In this document: positions 6,167-15,618 of the stretch, one piece after another
Position numbering within the stretch: the first letter of the stretch is position 1
Layout of the letters: each line of letters begins with the position of its first letter
Source: Dyadobacter jejuensis
Lineage (GTDB): Bacteria; Bacteroidota; Bacteroidia; Cytophagales; Spirosomataceae
Length of the DNA stretch: 64,000 nt
Reading direction: 5' to 3'
NCBI RefSeq assembly: GCF_003149085.1
Contig: NZ_QGDT01000013.1
Coordinates: 1 to 64,000, forward strand
Position numbers and translations under genes: made by a program
The notes under the pieces: model-generated
The model's database searches: none
What the model saw: the letters and a program-made list of their open reading frames with translations, nothing else
Told to the model about the DNA's origin: nothing

Positions 6167-8419
6167 ATGGAAAAAGATAAAACAGCCTTGAGCCGACGCT
6201 CATTCTTAAAAGCTTCAATTCTGTCTGGTGGCGGAATGATGCTTACCGTGAGCTGGTTATCCAGCTTTAAGTCCGCTGACAAGACCGAAGCCCTGGGCTT
6301 GACAGAGAACTGGGCAACTCTGAATGGTTACATCCATATACTTCCTAATAACCAGGTGAAACTAATTTGTCCTAACCCTGAATTTGGACAGAATGTAATG
6401 ACTTCCCTGCCGATGATGCTGGCAGAAGAACTGGATGTGGATTGGAAAAATGTAAGCGTTGAAATGGGCCCACACGATCAGGCCAAACTCGGGGCACAGT
6501 TTACGGGCGGAAGCAATTCTGTGCGCATGTACTGGAAACCACTGCGCGAGGCCGGGGCTGCAGCCAGGCAAATGCTGCGTGAGGCTGCGGCCCAAGCCTG
6601 GAATGTGCCCGCCGCCGAAGTAACCACCAAAGCAGGTATTTTGTCGCACCCTAGCGGTAAATCGGCTAGCTATGGCGATATGGCCAGTAAAGCGGCCATC
6701 ATACCCGTGCCGAAAGATTTGGAACTGAAAGTACCCAAGGATTTTAACATTGTCAGCAAGTCTAAAAAGAACGTAGAAATAAAGAAGATCACTTCTGGTA
6801 AGCCGCTTTTCGGGTTGGATTATAGTGTAGAGGGAATGCTGATCGCGATGATCCAGCACCCACCTGCTTTTGGGATGAAGTTGAAATCCTTTGATGCCGC
6901 CGAAGCATTGAAAATGCCAGGAATTATAGATGTTTTTATACTGAAACTATATGCAGATGATTTTGAACAAGGCGGTTTTGATACGCGGACATTCAATGAT
7001 CTACTGGTTATAGTGGGTAATAGCACCTGGGAGGTGATGAAAGCGCGCAAAAAACTAGTCGCCCAATGGGAAGCTTCCGGTGACTTGAAAGATACCATCG
7101 CGGGGCGGGGAGGAAAAAGAGAGGTTACCATTCCGGGAGCACTTGAAAGTACAACCACGCACATGCAACAAATGAAGGAATATGCGGCAAAACCAGCTCA
7201 GCAGTTAAGGAGAGATGGTGACCCGGAAGCCGCTTTTAGGACCGCAGACCAGGTGATCGAGCGGACATATAACGGGCCCTTTCTGGCACATAATTGCATG
7301 GAGCCCATGAATTTCTTTGCTCATGTGACAGATGAAAAGGCGCTCGTGGCAGGTCCGTTGCAAGCTCCGGGTTGGTCGGAGCCCACACTTGCAAAGTTAT
7401 TAAACCTGCCTGCCGACAAGATTGAGATACAAATGACGCGCATGGGCGGTGGCTTCGGGCGCCGGGCGTACGGTCATTATCTCTACGAAGCTGCGCTGAT
7501 TTCAAGAAAAGTGAAAGCGCCGGTGAAGCTGATGTATACCCGTGAGGACGACATGACCTACGGCATTTATCGACCGATGTACACCGCCACTTATCGGGCA
7601 GCTTTGGACGCTAATAAAAATCTGATCGCTTTTCATGTAAAAGGAGGCGGCATACCCGAACATCCGATTCATGCCAACCGTTTTCCGGCCGGGGCCGTTG
7701 AGAACTATCTGGCAGAGGGCTGGCAGATCGCTTCGAACATTACGATAGGGGCTTTCCGTGCTCCTCGTTCCAATTTTAACGCAGCTGCCGAGCAATCGTT
7801 TTTGGATGAAGTAGCAGAAGCAGCAGGCAAAGATCCCATCGCATTCAGGCTGGAGCTTTTAAAAAGAGCAAAGGAAAAACCTGTTGGGGAAAACAACGAT
7901 TATGATGCCGACCGCTATGCCGGCGTACTGGAACTAGTGCGTGACAAATCTAATTGGAATAAGCCTGGAAATGAAAAATACAACCGTGGTGTGGCCGCTT
8001 ATTTCTGTCACAATTCATATGCAGCGCATGTGGTGGATATGGTAACGCGTGATGGGCAACCTTATGTAGCGCGTGTTTTCAGTGCAATGGACTGCGGAAT
8101 TGTAATCAATCCCAATGCTGCCACTAACATGGTGCAGGGTGCCGTTGTCGACGGGATCGGCAATGCCCTTTACGGTCAACTTACCCACAAAGATGGTGCT
8201 ACCCAGCAAAGTAATTTTCATAATTACCGGATGATCCGGATGAATGAAGCGCCCAAAAGTATTGAAGTCTATTTTGTCCAAAACGAAATGGACCCAACAG
8301 GGCTCGGGGAACCGCCATTTCCACCGGTTTTTGGGGCAGTGGCCAATGCACTGTATAAGATGAAAGGTAAGCGATACTATAATCAGCCTTTTAAGGACGA
8401 ACCGGAGAAATCTATCTAA
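6167..8419 (+). CDS. Molybdenum hydroxylase large subunit (IorB-like), Tat-exported
   Basis: This 750-aa catalytic subunit of the xanthine dehydrogenase family binds a molybdopterin cofactor. A twin-arginine signal (SRRSFLK, about 9-15) precedes a hydrophobic stretch, so the folded enzyme acts in the periplasm. Molybdopterin-binding features include MGGGFGRRAYGHY, GAFRAPRSNFNAAAEQSFLDE and the late GLGEPPFPP, whose Glu715 aligns with the catalytic glutamate of the family. It resembles isoquinoline 1-oxidoreductase beta subunits more than xanthine dehydrogenases. The usual cytochrome partner and the XdhC-type maturation factor are not nearby. A terminator follows directly. Confidence 0.87.
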   Translation: MEKDKTALSRRSFLKASILSGGGMMLTVSWLSSFKSADKTEALGLTENWATLNGYIHILPNNQVKLICPNPEFGQNVMTSLPMMLAEELDVDWKNVSVEMGPHDQAKLGAQFTGGSNSVRMYWKPLREAGAAARQMLREAAAQAWNVPAAEVTTKAGILSHPSGKSASYGDMASKAAIIPVPKDLELKVPKDFNIVSKSKKNVEIKKITSGKPLFGLDYSVEGMLIAMIQHPPAFGMKLKSFDAAEALKMPGIIDVFILKLYADDFEQGGFDTRTFNDLLVIVGNSTWEVMKARKKLVAQWEASGDLKDTIAGRGGKREVTIPGALESTTTHMQQMKEYAAKPAQQLRRDGDPEAAFRTADQVIERTYNGPFLAHNCMEPMNFFAHVTDEKALVAGPLQAPGWSEPTLAKLLNLPADKIEIQMTRMGGGFGRRAYGHYLYEAALISRKVKAPVKLMYTREDDMTYGIYRPMYTATYRAALDANKNLIAFHVKGGGIPEHPIHANRFPAGAVENYLAEGWQIASNITIGAFRAPRSNFNAAAEQSFLDEVAEAAGKDPIAFRLELLKRAKEKPVGENNDYDADRYAGVLELVRDKSNWNKPGNEKYNRGVAAYFCHNSYAAHVVDMVTRDGQPYVARVFSAMDCGIVINPNAATNMVQGAVVDGIGNALYGQLTHKDGATQQSNFHNYRMIRMNEAPKSIEVYFVQNEMDPTGLGEPPFPPVFGAVANALYKMKGKRYYNQPFKDEPEKSI

Positions 8420-8432
8420 AACATTATGGGAG

Positions 8433-8459
8433 AACCTGGTCAAATCGATCAGGTTTTTT
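8433..8459 (+). terminator. Intrinsic terminator after the hydroxylase genes
   Basis: AACCTG (8433-8438) and CAGGTT (8450-8455) form a stem, and the T run extends to 8459. It lies 13 nt after the stop codon. Confidence 0.7.
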
Positions 8460-8586
8460 CATGTAAGTAATGCCAGTTGATATACAGCTTGTTTAAGCTT
8501 TTGATGATTTGGACATCATATAGATTAATTTTTCAACTGAGAAATAGATTTTTATTAGCCTAAGTTTAAACGGTCTCCATGGCCAT

Positions 8587-9660
8587 TTACCCCTTAGAAA
8601 GGACCGCAATGGCTATTATTATTAAAATCGCTAGTAAAATGGCCAAACCTATTTTAACCTTATTCAATGGTTTATCCCCATAGATTTTTCCCGTCTGGCC
8701 ATTAATAATAAAGTGGTAGGCTTTGCCTTTGAATAAATAGGTGCACAGCCATAGCGGTAATACAATCAGCTTAAAAGACTCTTCGGTGAAATTCGTATTA
8801 ACCCTTAAGTTTCTATAAGTATCCCCTTTCAAATAATTTGCCGACATATTGTAAATCTGGCCGTTCATATGTTCTTTGGCCATATGGTAGCATTGCTCTA
8901 CACTTTTTTCGTAGCTCTTTGCCTTCCAGCCCAATATGTACTTTTCATTCAAAGGTTTTAATTCCTGCAAATGATAGGGATATACCTGTTGTACAAAATT
9001 CTGCGAAATGCTGTCGTTTCCAGATATCAAAACATCGTCAAAAAAATGGGTAAAGTTACCCTGTCGATAGCGCCACCTGGTTTTTCTTACACTTCGTGTC
9101 GCCCTTTTACCTTTACTATCGGTATACGCTTGCTGTTCAAAATAGTAAGTGCCTGCTTCCCCTGACCATTGGTTATAAGTATTGGCATCAAAGGTCCAAA
9201 AGGGTATATAATGTCCTTCCAGGCTATCGGTTATGGACAGGTCCTTCAGGTCGGAATCGTACCAAAACCCTTTTGATATCCATTTGGTAAATGCATCCTG
9301 TGCTTCACTTTTCGAAATAGAGAATGGGATAATAGAGGAAGGCGAAATCGGATTAAAGCCATAGGCTTCCGTATTCATGGCATTATTACCACAGTCTTTG
9401 CATTCAAAAAAGACCTCGTTATTATTGATGAAGGTCGTTTGACCACATTTTTTACAAGCGTAAGCGATCTGCTTAAGTTCCTTATTGGGTGACTTAAACC
9501 ATTTTCTTAATTCTTCAATGGGCTTTTCTTCAATAATATGCGTGCTAGTTTCAATGGGGAATTTTGAATGGCAGTGCAAACACTTGAGTTGGATAGATTC
9601 TGAGTCGAAATTTAGTTCTGAACCACAATTAGGACAGGGGAATTCTTGAATTTCAGCCAT
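8587..9660 (-). CDS. Zinc-ribbon membrane-anchored protein (YdjG-like)
   Basis: This 357-aa protein has an N-terminal zinc ribbon (CPNC at about 9-12, CLHC at about 28-31), a second ribbon (CKKC, CKDC at about 69-91), a long central region and one C-terminal transmembrane helix (about 335-355). Its gene starts 9 nt after an SPFH-domain gene, so the two form an operon. The same pairing occurs in the Bacillus subtilis pspA-ydjGHI locus, where YdjG-type proteins act at the membrane in the envelope-stress response. No PspA gene is present in this window. The function here is inferred from that context. Confidence 0.65.
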   Translation of the reverse strand: MAEIQEFPCPNCGSELNFDSESIQLKCLHCHSKFPIETSTHIIEEKPIEELRKWFKSPNKELKQIAYACKKCGQTTFINNNEVFFECKDCGNNAMNTEAYGFNPISPSSIIPFSISKSEAQDAFTKWISKGFWYDSDLKDLSITDSLEGHYIPFWTFDANTYNQWSGEAGTYYFEQQAYTDSKGKRATRSVRKTRWRYRQGNFTHFFDDVLISGNDSISQNFVQQVYPYHLQELKPLNEKYILGWKAKSYEKSVEQCYHMAKEHMNGQIYNMSANYLKGDTYRNLRVNTNFTEESFKLIVLPLWLCTYLFKGKAYHFIINGQTGKIYGDKPLNKVKIGLAILLAILIIIAIAVLSKG

Positions 9661-9669
9661 TATAGGAAT

Positions 9670-10653
9670 TTAGAGCTTGCTTAAAATGTCTTTCTTCTTT
9701 TCGGCGAATTCTTCTTCACTTATAATTCCCTGGTTTTTTAGCTCACCCAATTGTTTTAATAAATCCAGTAATTGATTCTTGGAATCGGCACTATTGGTGT
9801 TGGTCTGGTTAGACTGTCCCAAAATATTGGTAAGTAAAACGCCCGCACCTAATCCACCCATATTGGCAGCGCCATCGTTATCCGCTAATTTTTCTAGGGC
9901 AATACCTCCCTGAAGTTTCGTAAAATCATTTAAATCACCTTTCAGCAGATTTAACTCCGTTTTTTTGTCAATAATTTTTTCAACTTCTTCCGGTAGTGAT
10001 ACGCTTTCGATAAAGAATTTTTCAAGCAAAATTCCGTAGGAATCGAATTCTAGCTGAAGAATCGGTTTGATCTTTTGGGATACTTCGGTGAAATTGGAAG
10101 CCAGGTCGAATACAGAAATACCGGCTTCCGCCAGGCTTTCCGCCAATTTGCTGGAAACAATGGCTTTGAGACTTTCCTCCACCTGTCCAATTTTAATATA
10201 AGGCTGAGTGCCTGAAAACTTGGTAATGAACTTTTTACAATCCGAAACGGAGATTGTAAAATTCCCAAAGGATTTTAAACGAATAGGGCCCAATTCTTGA
10301 TCTTTGAATAGGATAGGGCCCGATGTACCCCATCGGAGATTGGTGAACTCCCGGGTGTTTACATAGTAAATATCAACCTTAAAGGGAGATTCGAAGCCAT
10401 ATTTCCACGAGGATAGGGTGGTAGTAATTGGCATATTGCTGGTAGAAAGGGTATGCAAGCCCGGGGCATATTCATCGCCAAAACTCCCTTCATTCATCAA
10501 AACTACCTTTTGACTCTCTCTTACAGTAAGTTTTGCCCCATTTTTGATATTATTACCTGAATCCTGAAACTTCCATATCAGCGTATCCGTCGTTGGGTCT
10601 ACCCAATCAATTACTTCTATCAGTTCGTTTCTTATAAAATCAAATAGTCCCAT
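9670..10653 (-). CDS. SPFH-domain protein with C-terminal SHOCT motif (YdjI-like)
   Basis: This 327-aa protein resembles the YdjI or 'virion core' type of SPFH (stomatin/flotillin-like) protein. The SPFH part spans about 30-235, starting with LIWKFQDSGNNIKNGAKLTV and containing LGPIRLKSFGNFTISV. A Gly-rich linker is followed by a short C-terminal helical pair, LLDLLKQLGELKNQGIISEEEFAEKKKDIL (written here as adjoining segments LLDLLKQLGELK, NQGIISEEE and FAEKKKDIL), typical of SHOCT oligomerisation motifs. There is no transmembrane segment, so it may be recruited by the partner encoded downstream. A scaffold role at the inner membrane is an inference. Confidence 0.75.
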   Translation of the reverse strand: MGLFDFIRNELIEVIDWVDPTTDTLIWKFQDSGNNIKNGAKLTVRESQKVVLMNEGSFGDEYAPGLHTLSTSNMPITTTLSSWKYGFESPFKVDIYYVNTREFTNLRWGTSGPILFKDQELGPIRLKSFGNFTISVSDCKKFITKFSGTQPYIKIGQVEESLKAIVSSKLAESLAEAGISVFDLASNFTEVSQKIKPILQLEFDSYGILLEKFFIESVSLPEEVEKIIDKKTELNLLKGDLNDFTKLQGGIALEKLADNDGAANMGGLGAGVLLTNILGQSNQTNTNSADSKNQLLDLLKQLGELKNQGIISEEEFAEKKKDILSKL

Positions 10654-11259
10654 GTTTTTTCTGTTTATCGATCAGGTCCAAAGTTCAATCCAAATGCATT
10701 AACATCAATTTTTTAGATTTTACAAAATCTCATCCGAAAATTTTGGCCTATAAATTTTGGGATTGGGAGATTATATTCCGTTTAGACAATTTGGTGGAGC
10801 TTCCGAATAACAGAAATATGGCTATGCTGGTGACTATTAGTGTTTTAAAGTGACTTCCGGACAAGTGTCTACCGCAAAGGGATCGCCAAGTCTGTTTTGG
10901 AAGAGCCCGTAGAGATTTGGTAGTAGATTATCATTCATATAAATAAGTAGGGGAATGGGTGCTGCTACTTTTGCTAAATAAGTGATGGTCTGTTTACTGG
11001 GCAGTTAAGAATTTAATGGTTATCAACATGATTGAACGATCAAAATATGACCCCCGAAATCGGATGGTAGTGCCTTTTTTATTTCTACTACTTTCTGGCT
11101 TGTCGGCCTTACTCGCTTTAAATCATTATATTCGGCATTGAACTTCCTTATTTTACCAACCTATTTTCTGGCTCAGATCAGCATCTCCCTTTCCCTATTA
11201 ATGAAAAATACCGAAAGGTAATAATGGGGCAGGCCCAACCAGTTTGTTTTCAATTCATC
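10654..11259. other. Intergenic region, about 600 bp
   Basis: This is divergent spacer between the SPFH gene and the PQQ dehydrogenase gene. It contains a small palindrome, AGATTTT-AC-AAAATCT (10715-10730), and one small membrane-type reading frame listed separately. An upstream ATG at 11224 could extend the dehydrogenase by 12 residues, but the extension lacks signal-peptide character. Confidence 0.35.
11016..11141 (+). CDS. Possible 41-aa single-pass membrane peptide
   Basis: A short frame encodes a basic N-terminus followed by a hydrophobic helix, MVVPFLFLLLSGLSALLA, and a polar end, NHYIRH. It could be a genuine small membrane protein or the remnant of a larger one. No homologue is recognised and no ribosome-binding site decides the case. 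Confidence 0.2.
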   Translation: MVINMIERSKYDPRNRMVVPFLFLLLSGLSALLALNHYIRH

Positions 11260-13371
11260 ATGAATATGACTAGACTCCTATCTATTTTATTTATTTCGAT
11301 ATTCTTTATTGCTGGGTCTTCAATACGGCCTTACCAATCGACCCAAGACTGGCCCGAATACAATGGAAACGGTTCGCGAAACCATTATTCGGCACTGGAT
11401 CAGATCAATAAAGGCAATGTAACGACCCTTAAAGTGGCCTGGACCTATCGGTCGGGTGGAGCGGATACGACGTTGAATCGGTCGCAAATGCAATGCAATC
11501 CCATCATTATCGACGGAGTGTTGTATGGAGTATCTGCCAATACCCAGGCATTTGCACTCGATGCCGCTACGGGTGAATCACTCTGGAAAACGGCTCTTAA
11601 AGATAATGGAGGCACCACCAGCCGAGGGGTTACTTATTGGGCAGAAGGTAACGACAAACGAATTTTCTTTGGAGCCGGTAAGTACATTTATGCGCTTAAT
11701 GCCACCACCGGTAAACCTATTCCAGATTTTGGGGAAAATGGTAGAATAAACCTTAAAATTGGGTTAGATCGTCCGGGTGCAGACGACTATGTTACCTCTA
11801 ATACTCCGAATACCATATTCAAAAATCTATTGATTACCGGTGTGCGGGTCAATGAGTCCGAAACGGCATTATTGGGGGATATCCGGGCCTTTGATGTACG
11901 CACGGGTACTTTGTCCTGGACCTTCCAGACCATTCCGGCCAAAGGTGAGCCGGGATACGAAACCTGGCTTCCTGAAAATCCCCGTGAAAGACTAGGTGGA
12001 GCCAACAGTTGGATGGGAATGGCCATCGACAGGAAGCGAGGGATTGTTTATGTACCCACAGGCTCTTCTGCGTATGATTTTTATGGAGGAAACCGCAAAG
12101 GGGATAATCTCTATGCCAATTGCCTGTTAGCTCTCGATGCTCAAACTGGGAGGAAGCTCTGGCATTACCAATTGGTACATCACGACATTTGGGATCGAGA
12201 CCCTCCTGCTACACCCAACCTGTTGACAATAAAACAGGATGGGAAGAAAATAGATGTGGTATCCATAGTTACCAAGCAAGGTTATACCTTTGTTTTTGAC
12301 CGGGTTACGGGAAAACCAATTTTTCCGATTACCGAAACCGCCTTCCCCCAGACGGTCATGCCCGGGGAGCAGGCTAGTCCTACACAGCCTGTTCCTGACA
12401 AACCGGCTCCATTTGCCCGGCAGGCTTTCACAGAAAGGGATTTTAGTCCCTTTGTGGCCGATAGGGATTCATTGGTCGCTATGTTAAAATTGGCCAATAC
12501 GGGTTCAGCCTATATTCCTCTGACCGGGAAAACGACTATATTCTTTCCAGGTACGGATGGTGGTGCACAATGGGGTGGGGCTGCCACAGACCCCGATGGT
12601 GTGCTGTATGTGCCCTCCAAGGAAATTCCGGTTTACACTTCTCTGATTCCAAAACAACAAAACAGCAAGAACAAAATGACGACTGGTGCAAACCTTTACA
12701 AAATGAATTGCGCCGCTTGTCACGGGGCCGATCGTCAGGGTAACCACGACGGGTCCTACCCCTCGTTAATTGGTATAGGAGGTAAAATGTCCGATCAAAA
12801 ACTCCATGACTTGCTCATGATAGGAAGGGGTATGATGCCTTCTTTTTCACATATTTCTAAGCCTGAACGCGACGCGATCATCAATTTTATTAGGGATAAG
12901 CAAATGGACAAACAAGTTGTTTCAACCCAAAAAATGATAATTCCCTATCAACATACTGGCTATAACCGTTGGTATGACCGCAATGGTTATCCGGTAAGTG
13001 CTCCTCCCTGGGGTACCCTAACCGCCATAGACCTTAACTCCGGCGAACACCTATGGCAGATCCCACTGGGGGAATATAAGGAACTGACTAAAAAGGGAAT
13101 TCCAGTTACAGGGACGGATAATTATGGGGGACCACTCGTGACAGCCGGAGGACTAATTTTTATTGCGGCCACCCGCGACGAAAAGTTTAGGGCTTTCGAT
13201 AAACGCGACGGTAAGTTGCTATGGGAAACGGACTTGCCCGCAGCCGGTTATGCTTCCCCAAGCACCTATTCCGTCGATGGTAAGCAATACGTTGTCATCG
13301 CCTGTGGAGGGGGCAAACTTAATACGAAGTCCGGCGACCAATATGTTGCTTTTAGTATTTCGGAGGAATGA
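11260..13371 (+). CDS. PQQ-dependent dehydrogenase with inserted cytochrome c domain
   Basis: This exported quinoprotein is an eight-bladed beta-propeller dehydrogenase that oxidises an alcohol or sugar in the periplasm. I chose the ATG at 11260 because MNMTRLLSILFISIFFIAGSS is a good signal peptide. WPEYNGNGSRNHYSALDQIN and repeated propeller segments (ALDAATGESLWK, AFDVRTGTLSW, ALDAQTGRKLW) match the PQQ dehydrogenase family. A c-type heme domain interrupts the propeller: CAACH at 12709-12723 (about residues 484-488), with MMPSF as probable axial methionine. This arrangement passes electrons from PQQ to heme. No pqq biosynthesis genes are in the window, and the substrate is unknown. Confidence 0.85.
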   Translation: MNMTRLLSILFISIFFIAGSSIRPYQSTQDWPEYNGNGSRNHYSALDQINKGNVTTLKVAWTYRSGGADTTLNRSQMQCNPIIIDGVLYGVSANTQAFALDAATGESLWKTALKDNGGTTSRGVTYWAEGNDKRIFFGAGKYIYALNATTGKPIPDFGENGRINLKIGLDRPGADDYVTSNTPNTIFKNLLITGVRVNESETALLGDIRAFDVRTGTLSWTFQTIPAKGEPGYETWLPENPRERLGGANSWMGMAIDRKRGIVYVPTGSSAYDFYGGNRKGDNLYANCLLALDAQTGRKLWHYQLVHHDIWDRDPPATPNLLTIKQDGKKIDVVSIVTKQGYTFVFDRVTGKPIFPITETAFPQTVMPGEQASPTQPVPDKPAPFARQAFTERDFSPFVADRDSLVAMLKLANTGSAYIPLTGKTTIFFPGTDGGAQWGGAATDPDGVLYVPSKEIPVYTSLIPKQQNSKNKMTTGANLYKMNCAACHGADRQGNHDGSYPSLIGIGGKMSDQKLHDLLMIGRGMMPSFSHISKPERDAIINFIRDKQMDKQVVSTQKMIIPYQHTGYNRWYDRNGYPVSAPPWGTLTAIDLNSGEHLWQIPLGEYKELTKKGIPVTGTDNYGGPLVTAGGLIFIAATRDEKFRAFDKRDGKLLWETDLPAAGYASPSTYSVDGKQYVVIACGGGKLNTKSGDQYVAFSISEE

Positions 13372-13601
13372 TGAATAGGGATGGCTGAAAGACGCTTAAA
13401 TCAAAAATCGGTTGCCAACCTTAGGTCAATCGATTAACCAATGCTGACGGAAATTTTCATTTCTGATGACCCTTTAGCCCCCAGTATTGTCGTATTTCGC
13501 AGGGGATATTTTACCCTGTCAGCCTTGCCACAGGGCGTGATACTTGTCCGCAACAAAAGAGGTGCCCTTGCTCACATAGGCTTATAGATATTGCCAGCAT
13601 T

Positions 13602-13647
13602 ATTGGACCACTGATTTAATTTTTTAGGTTACAAGGAGTGGTCCAAT
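13602..13647. repeat. Perfect 11-bp inverted repeat
   Basis: ATTGGACCACT (13602-13612) and AGTGGTCCAAT (13637-13647) are exact complements around a 24-nt AT-rich loop. It lies between two converging genes. The loop is long for a classical terminator and no T run follows on either strand, so it may be an old IS end or an operator. The remainder of 13372-13665 holds nothing else I can support. Confidence 0.5.
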
Positions 13648-13665
13648 AAGTTGGAAGTGGCTTGC

Positions 13666-14847
13666 TTACTCCTCAAAAAGGAAGTCGAATATTTCCTTAC
13701 TCTCGGCAAATTTCTTGATTTTGGCCGAATCGGCGTTTCGAATTAAGGCCATGGTCACTTGCTGTTGAGGAAAATAGTACACCATTCCGTTAAAACTTTG
13801 AACAGTGCCATAATGACCGATGGCTATTCCATAATTTGTTTCAAGTTTCATCAACCCCAGGCTATATCCTTTTAAATGGCTAAGTTCGTCGCCCAAATCT
13901 TGAGTAACTGGATTGAAAGAATATAATTCAGCCATGAAATTTTCAGATAGGATTTTTCCAGTCATTAACTTTTCATGAAATAGGGCTAAATCATAAGAAT
14001 TGGCAATCATCCCTCCGTCTAACATATCCGAACCACCCACGGCATTGTTTTCTATTTCGGTTCTATCCATCATTATACCATTATCATAATTGTCGTAATA
14101 GGCTCTTGACAAGGAAGTAGGGATTATAGTACTTGCATAAACGTCAGTGATGCCATTTGGTAGGAGTAAATTTTTGGTGATATATTCGTAAGCTTCCATT
14201 TTTCCAACTGCTTTAATGATCAGAGAAAGTAATAAAAAATTTGAGTTGGAATATTCGTCCTTTTTTCCCACGTTAAAATTAGCCTTTTTGCCGAATATTG
14301 AACGCAAATTTTCTTCTGCTGAATGTTTTACGATCGAAAGGTTAAGAATTTGTAGGATATTGGAAATTGTAGAATATTCTACAATGCCGGAAGTATGGTT
14401 TAACAGCTGTTTTATTGTAGCTTGATCGGCATTGGCAATACCTTTTGTGAATTCCTGGGGCAGGTATTTACTGGCTTTATCATTGATATTTAGCTTTCCT
14501 TCGTCATGAAGTTTCAAAATGGCGGTTGCACAAAATATCTTGGAAACGCTTCCGATCCGCAAGGTATGGCAGGGGGTCATGCTTACTTTGTTTTGTAAAT
14601 CGGCCATTCCAATACCTGCACTCCAAATGCCTTCCGGTGAAAGGATGGTCAAACTAGCGCCAACTACCCCTTGGCTCAATAATGCATCGGCTAGTTTTTG
14701 GTACCTGCTGGCATTAGGATGGTTAGGAATACCTTTTTCACAAGCTTGGGTTGGTACCAGGTAGTCAATTTTTGTACAGGAAAAGCACAATACAATGCTT
14801 ATTACGATTCCGGTTTTCAACAGTCCTTTTTTCATGTTATATCTCAT
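13666..14847 (-). CDS. Beta-lactamase-fold serine hydrolase, lipoprotein
   Basis: This 393-aa member of the class C beta-lactamase/DD-peptidase superfamily has a lipoprotein signal with lipobox CFSC (acylated Cys24). Catalytic motifs are Ser100-V-S-Lys103 (SxxK), a later YSN (YxN) and GHYG near the C-terminus in place of KTG. Most members with this pattern are esterases or peptidases rather than true lactamases. The gene overlaps the upstream barrel-like gene by 4 nt, so they are co-translated. The substrate is unknown. Confidence 0.8.
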   Translation of the reverse strand: MRYNMKKGLLKTGIVISIVLCFSCTKIDYLVPTQACEKGIPNHPNASRYQKLADALLSQGVVGASLTILSPEGIWSAGIGMADLQNKVSMTPCHTLRIGSVSKIFCATAILKLHDEGKLNINDKASKYLPQEFTKGIANADQATIKQLLNHTSGIVEYSTISNILQILNLSIVKHSAEENLRSIFGKKANFNVGKKDEYSNSNFLLLSLIIKAVGKMEAYEYITKNLLLPNGITDVYASTIIPTSLSRAYYDNYDNGIMMDRTEIENNAVGGSDMLDGGMIANSYDLALFHEKLMTGKILSENFMAELYSFNPVTQDLGDELSHLKGYSLGLMKLETNYGIAIGHYGTVQSFNGMVYYFPQQQVTMALIRNADSAKIKKFAESKEIFDFLFEE

Positions 14848-15434
14848 TGTTGTTTGAAGTTTACTTTGATGCCCATACTTAGGAAGGTATGCAGGGAGAA
14901 AGGTAATTTTTGAGAATAAGGCATTGCTACCATAGTTTGATAATCGGCCGTAATGCTTAGTTTTTTGTTGACAGGATATTCTAGTCCTAAACCAATTTTT
15001 GCATTAACCTGCGACTTTCCGAAAAAGCTGGCTTTTTTATAAACCCCATTATCCAATTTGTAAACTTCACTTACGGGGAGGGAATGCTTATAGCCCAGAG
15101 ACGACAAGAATTTTGGCTGTAAACCGAAGCGAAATTTATACCCAATGGCGTAGGTGGCGTCCAACATTAGTGCATTTTCTGAGAGGCGGTGGTGGAAAAA
15201 TGACAGATCAGCCCCTACGGTTTGTTTCCAATTGTTTTTTCCTTTAACAATAAAATCACTACCCACTTTTATCCCTGGATGAATGGGCGTTTGTAGTGCC
15301 TTTATTGTGGGCAGGCTTATGGCTTCATTGGTGAAGGATACTTTCAGGTTTTTTTGCGCCTGGCTGCATAATGGTAGCAGTAAAAGGAGGAGTAATTTTG
15401 GGATACCCGGACCAGAATTAAGTGAAACGTGCAT
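14844..15434 (-). CDS. Predicted outer-membrane beta-barrel protein
   Basis: This 196-aa protein has a signal peptide (LLLLLLLPLCSQAQ, about 14-27) followed by alternating short amphipathic strands and a C-terminal aromatic/hydrophobic strand (FLSMGIKVNF), the pattern of a small outer-membrane barrel. I do not recognise a family. Its stop overlaps the start of the serine hydrolase gene (ATGA-type 4-nt overlap), implying that the two act together at the outer membrane. Confidence 0.55.
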   Translation of the reverse strand: MHVSLNSGPGIPKLLLLLLLPLCSQAQKNLKVSFTNEAISLPTIKALQTPIHPGIKVGSDFIVKGKNNWKQTVGADLSFFHHRLSENALMLDATYAIGYKFRFGLQPKFLSSLGYKHSLPVSEVYKLDNGVYKKASFFGKSQVNAKIGLGLEYPVNKKLSITADYQTMVAMPYSQKLPFSLHTFLSMGIKVNFKQQ

Positions 15435-15618
15435 GGATTTATAAATTCATTAGTTTGAACTGCAAATATGCACCGAACGAGCCGATCGAAAGACCTAGCT
15501 TGAAAGACGGTACTATTTTTTTGGTAATCAGTTGATAATAATGAAGTTATAAATGAATAAGCATTAGGAGAAGTTAGTTTCCCTGTAAAGTGGGACGGAA
15601 GAAAACCTTCATTTTGAG

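Noticed and set aside
11371..11395. tRNA-like T-loop string (GGTTCGCGAAACC)
   Set aside because: It lies inside the PQQ dehydrogenase coding sequence and no cloverleaf can be drawn around it.
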